Shown: positions 11,301-22,538, numbered from the stretch's first letter. The stretch: 64,000 nt of DNA from Serripes groenlandicus (GCA_031761405.1 JASEVX010000001.1:110231643-110295642); one strand, 5' to 3'. Made by a program: numbers and translations. The notes: a model not told the origin generated them from the sequence alone.

Positions 11301-12090
11301 ACATGATACAAAGTAAACATATATGCCGACACAAACTGTGTTACTATGAGCGATATAAATTAGTCGGCGCATCTGTGCAGTATAATTGGGTTCAAATGGT
11401 TGGCAAATTAAACAAAGAATGATGCGAATAGATTTTTGTAAAGCAGTATCCATTTGAATTCTTAGTTTGAACGCACTGTCATGTCATTTCAAAGCAATTC
11501 CTCATAACGTAAAGTTTGGTTTGGCAGAACACTGCTCATATATACATTGTTTTCATTACCATCTCTACTTATTACAGTTCCTTTTGGGGGAATGCCCGCA
11601 ATTATACTTATCATGAACCTGCACATTTTGGAGCAAATACATGCTTAAAATTCCACATTTGACTGAGAAAGATGGTAATATGATGTCATTGAAATATGAT
11701 ATGATATCATTGAAATATGATATGATGTCATTTGAATGCAGTAGCGTGAGTTTATTCCAACGCCATTCATAAATTTTTTCATGCCTAAAATGAATTATTT
11801 TAATTTTTAAACCATTTAAATTTATATCATGTGTCTTCGTTCTATGCTTAAAGTTACAGTAAGTATATAACAAAAGGAGCATGATGTTGCGTTAGTAGCG
11901 TTACTTGAAATTGTTTGTTGCTACTCAAAGCGTGTGAAAATTAACATCTCTCGCGATATATCATTTTATTCAACGCAACCTCGAAGTATAAATGCTGCGA
12001 CATAAGATTCCGGTATTAATTAGTCTGTGGAAGTTATCAGTAAAGTAATCCGTTAACCTGGTATAAACGAAGGGTTATTTCAATCTCGTT
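11300..12090. other. Non-coding gap
   Basis: AT-rich sequence. A short direct repeat, GATATGAT(A/G)TCATTGAAAT, occurs about three times near 11680-11735. I see no gene. Confidence 0.5.
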
Positions 12091-12312
12091 TAACCCTTTT
12101 CCACATTAAACAAATCTGCAGCAGACGACTTTGAAAACAGTGTGACATAAACCTGAAAATTGTCCATAAAAGATAGCTTAATTGTTAAATAAAGTTGAAA
12201 ATGTTGTGGCTAAAGGAGAAATTGCTCAACATTTCACCTTTGGCCACAATATTTTCGAAAGTCGTCTGCTGCTATTGCGTCAAAATGCGTCTGTATATGG
12301 GAAACGGTTTTA
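12091..12312. mobile_element. MITE family B copy
   Basis: The left arm is AACCCTTTTCCACATTAAAC then CTGCAGCAGACGACTTTG. The right arm is AAAGTCGTCTGCTGC then TATATGGGAAACGG. The hairpin between them contains AAATTGCTCAACATTTCACC and TTTGGCCACAATATTTTC. No coding capacity. Confidence 0.8.
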
Positions 12313-12651
12313 AACTACGGACAAAAACGACTTATATGAACGGTATATATTAACTTATTACGGCTCGAATGCAGTGGTCTGAGTTACATGTTTATTATTG
12401 TTCTCACAAAAAAGTCACAACGTTTCTGCTGTTTACATTATAGGCTTCAGTAAAAATTTAAAATCACTTTGATAAATAGAAATAGACTTACCATACTGAT
12501 TCTCTTCATTTCAAATGACGGTTTAATGTAAATGTTATCAGATATTATCAAACTTACACTATCAGTGTTTACAAATATATTTCATTTGAATCAGAGGGAT
12601 GGACGACCTACCATGTATCTTCCGACAACCATCCTCTACCGAGTTATGCAT

Positions 12652-12831
12652 AACTCTTTCCCACATGTACATGTAGACGTTTTCTGACGCCTAAGCAGCA
12701 GAAGGTTTCTTAAAACAGTATGGCAAAGGGAATTTCTACTTCTGTCACAATGTTTTAAATTTTATTCAATTATTTATAGAGAATGTTTTAAAAGTCGTCT
12801 TCTGCAGAATTTTGTATGTGGGAAAGGGTTA
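12652..12831. mobile_element. MITE family B copy
   Basis: It begins CTTTCCCACATGTACATGTA and ends TTTTGTATGTGGGAAAGGG. The inner arms carry AGCAGCAGAAGGTTTC and AAAGTCGTCTTCTGCAG. It resembles the copy at 12091-12312. Confidence 0.8.
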
Positions 12832-13653
12832 TGCATGAATGTCAGGATTGGGTAAATATTGTCAGGCAATACTAAATATTTTCGGGTAAACTTGGATAGT
12901 GTATTTATGTGTAACCTAATTGAACCTAGATCTCAACTTCGCCGGATCGTAGATTTTGTAATAGTTTGCTCTGAATTTAATGAGAATACAATAACATTGT
13001 CCTGCTCGGCTATTTACGGAAAAAATCGAAATGGGGTTTACGAGTTTAGCCGAAAAGGTCAGGTAGTCCAGAAGATTATATCCAAAAATAGTAAAAAATG
13101 CCGAGTTGGTCGAAGATTACATAGATAAATGTTTTGGAGTCACTGAGTTCGGGTTATGTCTCTCAATCTAGTGGGTCCAAAGTGACAGAGATAGTGGTTT
13201 TGAGTTTAAGTTGGGGTCAAATATCTGCAGTTAAAACATTACACATTTCTCGACATAGGTGTAACCCAACGACGAAATTGGTTCCGGGTATTGTAACCTA
13301 AAATCGTCCCTTTTGAAATTTAGACGTAGCACTTCTCCTGCATTGTTTCTTTTATATGAGAAGTCACCATGTTTGTATTTGGTTTTTGTTTAAGCATTGC
13401 TGCATGATTGCAGGATTAGTTTGTGCCGCGGAATGCCTAAAAGGTTGGGGTGGTACGGTTCACCAGAATTGTTTACTGTGGCTGTGTACGACTGTTAATG
13501 AACCAATCAAAACAAGAACCAGAAAAGACCAACGCTCAACAGAGATTAAAAACACACATTTTTAATCTATATTTAATTGCAAGAAAAATCGCTGGAGTGT
13601 CTCCGAATGCTTATTTCCCTGATTCTATATAAACTCCTCCCTATATTCTACAC
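12832..13653. other. Flank left of the Polinton, no gene supported
   Basis: A plus-strand frame at 12859-13128 includes NGVYEFSRKGQVVQKI, faintly like a blade of an NHL/TRIM-type propeller. One blade is not enough and I do not call it. The rest shows no pattern. Confidence 0.35.
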
Positions 13654-13678
13654 ATGAGTCGTCCGCGAGAAAACCAAC
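13654..13678. mobile_element. MITE family A, left fragment split by the Polinton
   Basis: TGAGTCGTCCGCGAGAAAACCAAC is the left terminal repeat of MITE family A. The rest of the same copy resumes after the Polinton at 30336, beginning with the duplicated ACCAAC. The two parts add up to an ordinary copy of about 240 bp. Confidence 0.85.
13673..13678. repeat. Polinton target-site duplication, left (ACCAAC)
   Basis: ACCAAC lies immediately before the left terminal repeat and again immediately after the right one (30336-30341). Six bases is the duplication length typical of Polinton/Maverick elements. In intact family A copies this hexamer occurs once at this point of the terminal repeat. Confidence 0.85.
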
Positions 13679-13812
13679 AGTAGAAGAGAGTTACCAGTTC
13701 TGGGACATTTTCCATTTCCCTACAATCTTCCTGGTCCACTTTAACATTTTAACCATCTTCCTGGTCCACTTTAACTTGTTAACCTCTTTATAACTCAATC
13801 TCTATTCATCCA
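13679..13812. repeat. Polinton left terminal inverted repeat
   Basis: It begins AGTAGAAGAGAGTTACCAGT, followed by TCTGGGACATTTTCCATTTC, and matches the reverse complement of 30232-30335 as far as CTCTATTCATCCA. The left copy has an extra segment of about 30 bp because ATCTTCCTGGTCCACTTTAA is repeated. A third copy of that segment follows at about 13814. Confidence 0.9.
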
Positions 13813-14899
13813 CCATCTTCCTGGTCCACTTTAACTTGTTAACCTCTTTATATTATGATTCAATCAGGTGTAGCCGGTTTTTTATTGGTAAAAAAACATG
13901 AATTTCGATGTATTTTGGTTGATTTTGAGAATTGGACATAGTTGGTTAAGTTTTGTGTTTATGTCACTTACATGAAAACTATCAAACCAAATACTTTGAA
14001 ACTTGAAAAACTTGTTTCATCTAATACCCTTCTTCACATTGTTTGCTAAAGATGCTGAGTGTAGTCTTTTTTGGGGGGGTAAAAAACATCAATTTTGATG
14101 TATTTTGGTTGATTTTGAGAATTGGCGGTGTTGGTTATGTTTTCCGTTTAGGTCACTTACATGGAAACTATAAAAACCTATTGTATGATAAAGATGCTGA
14201 TTGGGCCTGTTTTGGGGGGTAAAAAACATATTTTGTTAAGTATTTTGGTCGATTTTGAGTAATGGACATAGTTGGTTAAATTTTGCGTTTTGGTTTCTTA
14301 CATGGAAACTATCAATCCTATTACCATAAATATTTGGAAAACTTGTGTATCTAATATTCTTCTTCACATTGATTGATAAAGTTGATGAGCGAGCCTGTTT
14401 TATTGGGGTAAAAGACATCAATTTTGATGTATTTTGGTGGTTTATGAGAATTGGACATAGTTTCTTCATCTTTTGTTACATTGATTTCAAATTTTTCCCA
14501 ATTTTCCCATATTATGAATATCTTAAATCAGATTGTGTTTTGGAGGTCAAGGTCACTGTTACTTAAAATAGGAAAATAGTAATATATTCAATATCGTTAG
14601 TTAAAGTTGACTTAATGTACCAATATCATTTGCCTGCCCATTGCATACACAAGACTCAGCTTATGATCCTGACTGATTGTGACAGCCATCCAACGTGAAG
14701 ATCTTTCATATCATGTATATGAACTTGTATTTATTTCCACATAGTTAATCTTGTCTTAATTCTTGAAAAATAGCAGTTGTGTGCGGTCATTATAATATGT
14801 AAATATTCTTTCCATATTTGAAATTTTTTATATAAAATAAATAAACCGTAAAAGGATAATAACAGACGATCGTCAGGCACCCGCGGGCGGTGCTCTTGT
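13813..14899. repeat. Degenerate tandem repeats inside the Polinton left end
   Basis: Four diverged units of about 140-200 bp start near 13886, 14078, 14218 and 14407. Each contains GTAAAAAACATCAATTTTGA, then TATTTTGGTTGATTTTGAGA and CTTACATGGAAACTATC. The stretch ends at 14870-14899 with CGGGCGGTGCTCTTGTT, which looks like the end of another MITE-type element. I see no protein gene. Confidence 0.7.
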
Positions 14900-14906
14900 T
14901 TATTTA

Positions 14907-15267
14907 TATTATTACTTTATTTTGCAAAGATTTTCAAAATCACCATTATTCTTGTGGATCTGTTCGTTATGGCAAGATCTACAGAGATGATGTTGATGAA
15001 TTCATGGCAGCTTAGAAGATAGATATGGAATTTCAAGAATGCCCCTGAACTGGTTATCCGTGATAACAGTAACAATCTAATGCGGATTTGCCGACACAAT
15101 TGGACAAGCATCGGCAAACCTTACAAATGCTAACGATTCTTTTTTTCCTTCAACCAATAGATATTGAGACAAACTCCCTGGTGAATAAAGAAATCATCCC
15201 TCTTTGGAATTCTTCAAAACGAAGTTATATTCTTAAAGTCTTAGGTCTTAGTTTTCTAGACACCCTA
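14907..15267. mobile_element. Nested repeat element, left copy ending in TCTAGACACCC
   Basis: It holds TTTGCAAAGATTTTCAAAAT, a segment around GGCAAGATCTACAGAGATG, and ATCCCTCTTTGGAATTCTTC. All recur in reverse orientation at 18466-18790, and the first also recurs directly at 15417-15600. It ends TTAGTTTTCTAGACACCC, abutting the mirror sequence GGGTGTCTAGAAAAC of the next element. Confidence 0.7.
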
Positions 15268-18200
15268 GGGGGTGTCTAGAAAACTATGACCTAAGACCCA
15301 AAACCTAAGGCCTATGACCCACTAGAAAACTAAGACCTAGAAAACTAAGACCTAGAAAACTAAGACCTAGAAAACTAAGACCCACTGTACTAGAAAACTA
15401 AGACCCATTTTTTTTTTATTATCACTTTATTTTGCAAAGATTTTCAAAATCACCATTATTCTTGTGGATCTGTTCGTTATGGCAAGATCTACAGAGATGC
15501 TGTTGATGAATTCATGGCAGCTTAGAAGATAGATATGGAATTTCAAGAATGCCCCGGAACTGGTCATCCGTGATAACAGTAACAACCTAATGCGGATTTG
15601 CCTTAGCAGACGTATGCTATATGGGATTAGTTAGTTGACCTTCAAAATATATGTCTGCACGTACTCCAATAATCGTTTCTTTGAACTTGAATCGCCTCAC
15701 ATACACCACTGTCACATGTGTTAATTCAAGGAGTTCGTGTTTTGCTGGTGTTAATTGAATCATCATCCAGAATGTAAAAGCCTTTTCCACCTAAATGGCA
15801 TTAGTGCACAAGTACCTCATTCAATGTATCTATTGCTATCAAATAATCTTCTGAGTCACTAGACATTAAGTCATCGAGGGGGTTACTGATCGGACTGGAA
15901 ACAATTATATAATTAACTATGACTGACTTCCTGCTCACCATACATTCAAGATAATAAAAGAAATTCATTGAAGCCTCCCGATTAACTGCTGCCTCTCATG
16001 TTTAGAGAATTTCCCGTTGGCCGGGTTAGCTTGCGTGGCGTCTATACAATATAGCGTCCGCAATTGCCCTCTGCGTTCTATGTTGTCCGTAATATCCCTG
16101 CTTGTTTATTTTTTCTGCATTACGCGTCCGATGAACTGCGTACAATATATAATATGAAAGGCATATATTATAGCGTCCGCAATTTCCCTCTACATTCTAT
16201 ATTGTCCATATTTAGATTTTAGAATTTATATTCCTGTTATATATATTAACAGACCAATATAGACAATACTGTTGAAGCAACCAATCACACAGAGTAAGCC
16301 TATTTGATAATTGGCAAAATCAAAATGCGTTTCTCTCATTACATTAAAAAACTAGAAAACGTAATAATGAAAAAGATAAAAAACAGACAAAAAACGGACG
16401 ATAATTGCAGAATCAAACTGTCAGTTATTCTAAAATCTGATCAAAAGATTAAACAAAAACCATCATAATAAAATAAAATATTAAATGTCATCATTATGCA
16501 CAATCATTTAAATAATACTTTCCTCGCAAATGTGTATCTATCAGAAACTTAAACACCATCTTCTTTTTTGAATATGATAATACAATATAAAAGGGGAGAA
16601 AAACGTCGGCATTTATTTTCCTGAACATTTTTTATTGTCCGCATTTCCCATATTTTGTTATATTGTTCGCATAACGCGTCCACATTTTAGACATTCCCGT
16701 GAGAAATACCGTACCGTGAGAAATACATTCAACGGAGAAACCATTATAACTAAAGCGCCACCTGGTGTCATAATAAGAAAAAAAAACATAAATGGTTTTT
16801 TTCGCTCATAGGTTTTTTGTTTGTTTGTTTGTTTGGAGTTTAACGCCGCTTTCAACAGCTTTGGTCATATCACGGCGGTCAGCGCACCTACCCATGTTTT
16901 CCTGGCTTTCCCACACCAGTACTTGCACAACATTCTTACGAAGCCACTGACTACTTTCTCACATAAATCAGAAGTGAGAGGCAATGGGAAAAATCGCCCG
17001 AAAGAATGTTCGCCTCAACCGGGTATCGAACCCGTGACCTACAGATCACAAGTCAGATACGCTACCAACTGAGCTACCCGGCCGGGTTCGCTCAAAGGTA
17101 ACATGTGTGATAAAAAAAAAAAAAAAATTCAATAACCCATGAACCTTTCTAAAATGAAACTGGCAGAATTTATGGGGGCCGCCATTTTTGGTTATGTATA
17201 AAATGAGATGAAAGACACGGATTGAAATTGTTGTCGTCTTTTTTATCCTTTTTTTTAAATCGATATTTAAGATCATTAAAGTGCTGTGTTATTTTCGTGT
17301 GAATTAACATTTGTACGAAAAAGTTAAAAATAAATGGAACTCTGTAAGAAATATGTTTTCCCGTTCGTCAAAAAAACGACAGCAAACGAAACTTATTACG
17401 CCCGTCTGCTGCAACGTCAGAAACTGTCTCTAAAAGGGAAAGGGTTTAGCAGAAATTTGACCCCTTACATAATTTGTTCCTGTCATATTGACATATTCAC
17501 AGTCGCCAGGTGGCATCAGAAAAGGGCTGATATATTTGCTTTTTTACCATAAAGCAGGTGATCGATAACGGATCATCTTGGCCCTCATGTTTTAACCTAG
17601 TTCATTATAAATGTATTCCGTGATTTTCTGAACGTCTTTACTTTATTATTTTTTATTCGTAATAATAGACGACAGTAATACGAATTCCGAACATGTTTTG
17701 AGCATGCAAGAAACATGACATTAACATTATTATCGTCTAGTCAATCACTTATAAATCATTGTTTATGGCCAAAGTATGCTCCTTAATTTTTGTTTATAAT
17801 TATCTTACGTTTTTTTCGTAAATAGGAAGCACCTATATATATATTATGACTTACCGTATTCGAGTTAATGCCATTCTTGTTAGTGCATACTGCTATTTTT
17901 ACTTGAATATTTTCACGAAAGGCCTTTTTTATCAACAGAATAGGCATAAACAAGAAGAATGTAGAATTTTAATTAAAGGTCAAAAATGCAATCAGGTACA
18001 AAGACGAATCAAGTTTACACTAATACGGTAAGACGCATGCAAGTGTAAGAAAGAAAAATGCAATGAGCATCATACACCATGCACTCGTAAGAAGGACACA
18101 TGAGATGAGACATGCATGTAAGAATTAAGAAAAAAGACACATGAGCATGTAATGTTTATAAATAAGAATGTCATCTAGACACATAGAGTTTTGGCGGATA

Positions 18201-18927
18201 ATCCTCTCCATATGTTTGAAAAACATTTATGAAACTGCAATTTTACTTGCTTTGGAAAGACCTTCCAAAATATTACAGAAAAATTTCCAAAATTACAGCA
18301 CCTCATATTTTTGAAAATAGAGTTTTAAAATAAAATGAGTCTTAGTTTTTCTAGTACAGTGGGTCTTAGTTTTCCAGGTCTTAGTTTTCTAGTACAGTGG
18401 GTCTTAGTTTTCTAGTGGGTCTTAGGTATTAGGTCTTAGGTCTAAGTTTTCTAGACACCCACTAAGACCTAAGAATTTAAGAATAACTTCGTTTTGAAGA
18501 ATTCCAAAGAGGGATGATTTCTTTATTCATCAGGGAGTTTGTCTCAATATCTATAAGTTGAAGGGAAAAAATAATCGTTAGCATTTGAAAGGTTTGCCGA
18601 TGCTGTCCATCCGTATTAGGTTGTTACTGTTATCACGGATAACCAGTTCAGAGGCATTCTTGAAATTCCATATCTATCTTCTAAGCTGCCATGAATTCAT
18701 CAACAGCATCTCTGTATATCTTGCCATAACGAACGGATCCACAAGATTAATGGTGATTTTGAAAACCTTTGAAAAATAAAGTAATAATATAAATAAAAAA
18801 TGGGTCTTAGTTTTCTAGTACAGTGGGTCTTAGTTTTCTAGATCTTAGTTTTCTAGTACAGTGGGTCTTAGTTTTCTAGTACAGTGGGTCTTAGTTTTCT
18901 AGTGGGTCTAAGGTTTTCTAGACACCC
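15268..18927. mobile_element. Nested element bounded by GGGTGTCTAGAAAAC inverted ends
   Basis: The left end is GGGTGTCTAGAAAACTATGA and the right is the complement, GTTTTCTAGACACCC. Both are flanked by TA, compatible with a TA target duplication. Both subterminal regions are loaded with the unit AAACTAAGACCCACTGTACT or its complement. I recognise no transposase. It contains a SINE at 16806-17090 and short repeats of GCGTCCGCAATT(G/T)CCCTCT with TGTTGTCC near 16040-16210 and 16630-16690. It looks non-autonomous and pre-dates some of its own insertions. Confidence 0.6.
16806..17090 (-). mobile_element. tRNA-derived SINE
   Basis: Read on the minus strand, the head is tRNA-like. It has GGGTAGCTCAGTTGGTAGCG (A box), then an anticodon-arm-like stretch, then CACGGGTTCGATACCCGG (B box and T loop). 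The body includes the conserved-looking CCGCCGTGATATGACC and GGCGTTAAACTCC, and the tail is a CAAACAAACAAACAAA run. These are the parts of a pol III SINE with a central domain, as in molluscan families. It was inserted inside the nested element of the Polinton. Confidence 0.85.
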
Positions 18928-18984
18928 TATGTAATTGGTTGTTTTGATCGTCTGCTTCCGACGCTCTGTGCTAAATAGTTTATC

Positions 18985-19680
18985 AACTCAGTAGGTGGCT
19001 GTAAAACATAGTCCATCTCGGTGTGTACCCCTTCTCAAACGTCCTCTTCTTTTAAGTAATCCTAACCCTATTACCAACAGCAAATTTTGGTTCTGAGTGA
19101 CTTGTTGGCATGTCCTTATACAGATTTCTATACACACGATTCTCATTCTTTTTCATACTAGCTTCTGCAGGAGTCATCTTTATAGAAGAATGATTTGTGT
19201 TGTTATATTGATCTACAAGATCATTTAATATATTAATGTTTTTCCTGGTGGAATTAGCGGTGAAGTACTTCCACATTTCTTCCTTCATTGTTCTGTTCCA
19301 CCTCTCAACCACAGACGACTTTTCTTCATTCTCCGTACTGTAGATCTCAACAAGGTTTTGTACATTCTTGTTATAGAACTCTTTACCCTTGTCCACCCAC
19401 ATTTTCTTCGGTCTTCGCTCCTTTAAGATCTGTTTCAATGCATCTGCAACAGACTTTCCATTTTTATCTTTTAGCGGTATCATCCAACCATACTTTTAAA
19501 AGATGTCAATTACAGTCAACAAGTACTTGAAGTTTTTGTTTTCTCTGGGAAAGCTCTGCATGTCTACTAAATCAGCAGCCCAAATTTCATCTATACCATT
19601 AACGTAGACTCTTCTTTTTTGAAATGTTGTATTGACTGGCTTGTGTAATTCTTTAGCTAATTGGTTAGTCCAAACTATTT
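18985..19680 (-). pseudogene. Polinton integrase (retroviral-type, rve core), broken
   Basis: Integrase joins the element ends to host DNA. On the minus strand the region before the first stop has IWAADLVDM, carrying the first catalytic Asp, and NFKYLLTVIDIF. A TAA then interrupts the frame directly before KYGWMIPL. The open part (19483-19052) holds WVDKGKEFYN with the second Asp and SSVVERWNRT with the Glu. Then come HSSIKMTPAEA and NRVRIT, a second in-frame TAA, and a remnant of the basic C-terminal region that soon loses frame. The Asp and Glu are 28 residues apart, shorter than the canonical 35; I think related animal elements share this but could not check. The start is unclear: the frame upstream of IVWTNQLAKEL meets a stop at an A8 run. 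Confidence 0.85.
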
Positions 19681-20189
19681 GAGCTTTTTTTTAAGTTGTT
19701 TAACACCCATCCCAAAGTTCATCTTAGTTCCAATTATTTTTTGGACGATGCTTCGGTCTAACCTTTTACGTACAGATGGGTTGTAAATTCCATCCAACTC
19801 GTTAATCATGCTCTTATCACACACAGTATTCCTCGTGCCGGTGTCTTTATTTTAAGCATAACACATCATGATGCTTTATCAACACGATTTATTGGGATGC
19901 TCCACGGCCAAGGAGTCATGTCTATATTCAGCCTTTTGTTAAGCTTTGTTCCAGGGCCAGTAAAGTTATGACCTCGCAGATGCATTTCAAAAGGTAGCTT
20001 GTTGATTAGGTTGTTGACAAATCCTTTACCCTTGACATTACAGGCTGCTGATCCTTTAACGAAATGAGTTTTTGTTGAACCGCAAACGCTACATTTACCC
20101 TTCTTCATATTTCTTCCATTTTAAGTGACAAGAGTTTCCAAGCCATAAGTATCAGAAAGCTCTCGACATTTCACACAATACATTGTCAT
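19681..20189 (-). pseudogene. Polinton Zn-ribbon/phospholipase A2-like protein, copy 1, broken
   Basis: The minus-strand start is ATG at 20189, giving a CVKC motif. An in-frame TAA at about 20121-20123 precedes the open part 20108-19866. That part has CSVCG (second half of a zinc ribbon) and FTGPGTKL, which resembles the Ca-binding YxGPGxxL of parvovirus-type PLA2 domains, then INRVDKA. The His-Asp pair expected next is visible only in another frame just past the stop at 19866. Coding character resumes to about 19690 (SMINELDGIYNPSV, then KMNFGMGVKQLKKK). In viruses with this domain it helps breach membranes during entry; that role here is inferred. The gene lies directly upstream of the integrase, same strand. 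Confidence 0.75.
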
Positions 20190-20663
20190 TGTTTTTAATA
20201 TAAAAAATATTCTTTTATATTAAACATAATACAAAGGTTTACAAAATTACTGGAGAGTGTTTTAAATTTAGATTGCAGATTAAGATAATGGCATAATCAA
20301 AACTAAACACAACCCAAGATTTTATTTCCAAGGCCCTTATAGACGACTGTATATCCGATAAAGAGTTTAACTTGATAGTTTCTGAGTTAGACAAGTTCAA
20401 CAAGATGAAAGAGGGGTTGAAACTAAGATCCAAACAAGAGGGCCATGATGGCCCTGGATCGCTCACCTGATTTATTTTTTGTGATTGGTTATGTCAAGCA
20501 CAATAACACATTTGAAACAAAAAATGAGGGTCAGCAGTGCTCCATTGCTATCGATTTGGAAAAGTGTTATGAAGTTTTAAGTAATGAAGACTTTATCGGG
20601 CCAGCATAACAATGCACATATAAGGAAAGCAAGCTCCATGTATTAAAATCTTGGTAGACGGTG
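19767..20663. repeat. Tandem duplication copy A (897 bp, internally deleted)
   Basis: 19767-20269 is identical by eye to 20664-21166, and 20273-20663 matches 21671-22061 with one mismatch that I see (GATTTT versus GATCTT near 20329/21717). Copy A lacks the 501 bp that contain the hydrophobic-protein start in copy B. Near-perfect identity means a very recent event or an assembly artefact from two haplotypes. Confidence 0.93.
20437..20663. mobile_element. MITE family C, truncated copy inside duplication copy A
   Basis: It starts CAAGAGGGCCATGATGGCCC, then TGGATCGCTCACCTGA, like 21833 and 57165, and is cut at the duplication junction. Confidence 0.85.
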
Positions 20664-20762
20664 TACGTACAGATGGGTTGTAAATTCCATCCAACTCGTT
20701 AATCATGCTCTTATCACACACAGTATTCCTCGTGCCGGTGTCTTTATTTTAAGCATAACACA

Positions 20763-21086
20763 TCATGATGCTTTATCAACACGATTTATTGGGATGCTCC
20801 ACGGCCAAGGAGTCATGTCTATATTCAGCCTTTTGTTAAGCTTTGTTCCAGGGCCAGTAAAGTTATGACCTCGCAGATGCATTTCAAAAGGTAGCTTGTT
20901 GATTAGGTTGTTGACAAATCCTTTACCCTTGACATTACAGGCTGCTGATCCTTTAACGAAATGAGTTTTTGTTGAACCGCAAACGCTACATTTACCCTTC
21001 TTCATATTTCTTCCATTTTAAGTGACAAGAGTTTCCAAGCCATAAGTATCAGAAAGCTCTCGACATTTCACACAATACATTGTCAT
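20763..21086 (-). pseudogene. Zn-ribbon/PLA2-like protein, copy 2 (N-terminal part only)
   Basis: An exact repeat of the first 80-codon open part plus its upstream CVKC segment, including the same in-frame TAA and the same terminal stop. The C-terminal region and integrase are absent after it because the duplication begins there. It shares the inactivating changes of copy 1, so those arose before the duplication. Confidence 0.8.
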
Positions 21087-21317
21087 TGTTTTTAATATAA
21101 AAAATATTCTTTTATATTAAACATAATACAAAGGTTTACAAAATTACTGGAGAGTGTTTTAAATTTTTACGGATGGAGAAAAATAAGCATATTCGTTTAT
21201 ACTTTTTAAAGGTTGAAAAGTTAGCCAAGTTTATGGAACGGACGTTGTTTTAGATTCAGGACATGGTATATGTTACCTAATATATAAGATTTAAAAAAAC
21301 ATAATCATACTTAAAAT

Positions 21318-21833
21318 ATGGAATTAGAACAAACAAAACTTCTTGTAGAAGCTTCTACGCCTTTACTAAATAGAGGACATGAATATCGTTTGCAGAGAAT
21401 TAGTGAAATTCAGAAGTTGCTTAAAAATGAACGTGATAAGCGACAGACTCTGAGTAAAAACTATCATCGTGTATTGAACATCGTATCTAATATTTATACA
21501 GGTCCCATAACTGCAAGTATGGGGTTTGGTGTAATTGGAATTGGCTTACTTTCAATCATTATCGCAGCTCCAGTAGTTGTTTTGCTATGGAAGCTGCAGC
21601 TCTAGGGATAGGATTACTTAGCATCGGCGGAAGTTTTATAAATAAGAAACTCTCAACGGTGGAATAACATTTGCAGATTAAGATAATGGCATAATCAAAA
21701 CTAAACACAACCCAAGATCTTATTTCCAAGGCCCTTATAGACGACTGTATATCCGATAAAGAGTTTAACTTGATAGTTTCTGAGTTAGACAAGTTCAACA
21801 AGATGAAAGAGGGGTTGAAACTAAGATCCAAAC
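21318..21833 (+). pseudogene. Conserved Polinton hydrophobic protein, broken
   Basis: The open part begins MELEQTKLLVEAS, has a basic helical stretch (NERDKRQTLSKNYHR), and then a glycine-rich hydrophobic segment (SMGFGVIGIGLLSIIIAAP). A frameshift follows: the next meaningful frame continues AALGIGLLSIGGSFINKKL. Two in-frame TAA codons come next, then an acidic helical region (QDLISKALIDDCISDKEF). MITE family C is inserted after KLRSK. I recall this layout, a basic helix then a membrane-like Gly-rich region then an EF-like acidic helix, from uncharacterised proteins of animal Polinton-like elements. A virion membrane-active or minor structural role is a guess. Confidence 0.65.
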
Positions 21834-22538
21834 AAGAGGGCCATGATGGCCCTGGATCGCTCACCTGATTTATTTTTTGTGATTGGTTATGTCAAGCACA
21901 ATAACACATTTGAAACAAAAAATGAGGGTCAGCAGTGCTCCATTGCTATCGATTTGGAAAAGTGTTATGAAGTTTTAAGTAATGAAGACTTTATCGGGCC
22001 AGCATAACAATGCACATATAAGGAAAGCAAGCTCCATGTATTAAAATCTTGGTAGACGGTGCAAAATAATTTTCAAATCGGGCAAGTACTTTTGGACAAG
22101 AAGATTTTTGAAGTTTTAACAATGCACATATAAGCAAAATAAGCTCCGCCCCCTGGCGGCCATGTTTTTCAACGGATCAGAAATATTTGAACAATCTTGG
22201 TAGAGGGTACCCCAAGGAACATTTGTGCAAAATCATTTTCAAATCGGGCCAGTACTTTTAGACAAGAATTGTTTTTAAGATTTGGCAATTTTCCCCTTTT
22301 CTAATGCCGCAGCAACCAAAGTTCTACTTGGAATTAAATTCTTTTAAACAACTTTGAAAGAGGACCGCCTAAGGACCATTCCTGTGAAGTTATTTTGAAA
22401 TATGTCCATTGGTTTAGTAGCAGAAGTCATTTGTCATTTGTAGGAAATTGTTAACAGACGGACAAACGACGACGACGGACACCGGACGGTGAGTGATCAC
22501 AAAAGCGCACCTTGCACTTCGTGCTTAGGTGAGCTAAA
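21833..22538. mobile_element. MITE family C, about 706 bp
   Basis: The outer part is CAAGAGGGCCATGATGGCCC, then TGGATCGCTCACCTGA, and the right end is CTTCGTGCTTAGGTGAGCTA. GCTCACCTGA and T(T)AGGTGAGC form a short inverted repeat. Inside are diverged tandem segments around TTTTCAAATCGGGCAAGTAC and CAAGAATTGTTTTTAAGATT, and GACGGACACCGGACGGTGAG near the right end. It is inserted in the hydrophobic-protein gene. A longer relative is at 57163-58184. Confidence 0.85.

Larger units (their letters stand above)
20664..22061. repeat. Tandem duplication copy B (1398 bp)
   Basis: This is the second and complete unit of the duplication. The junction between copies lies inside the MITE at GGTAGACGGTG, then TACGTACAGATGG. 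Its left edge starts inside the PLA2-like gene, so copy B holds only the N-terminal part of that gene. Confidence 0.93.

Noticed and set aside
12859..13128. NHL/TRIM-type gene fragment
   Set aside because: One blade-like segment (NGVYEFSRKGQVVQKI) is too little to call; a profile search of the 89 residues would decide.
16980..17090. A functional tRNA gene
   Set aside because: The A and B boxes are present, but the acceptor stem is poor and the sequence is fused to a SINE body with a CAAA tail.
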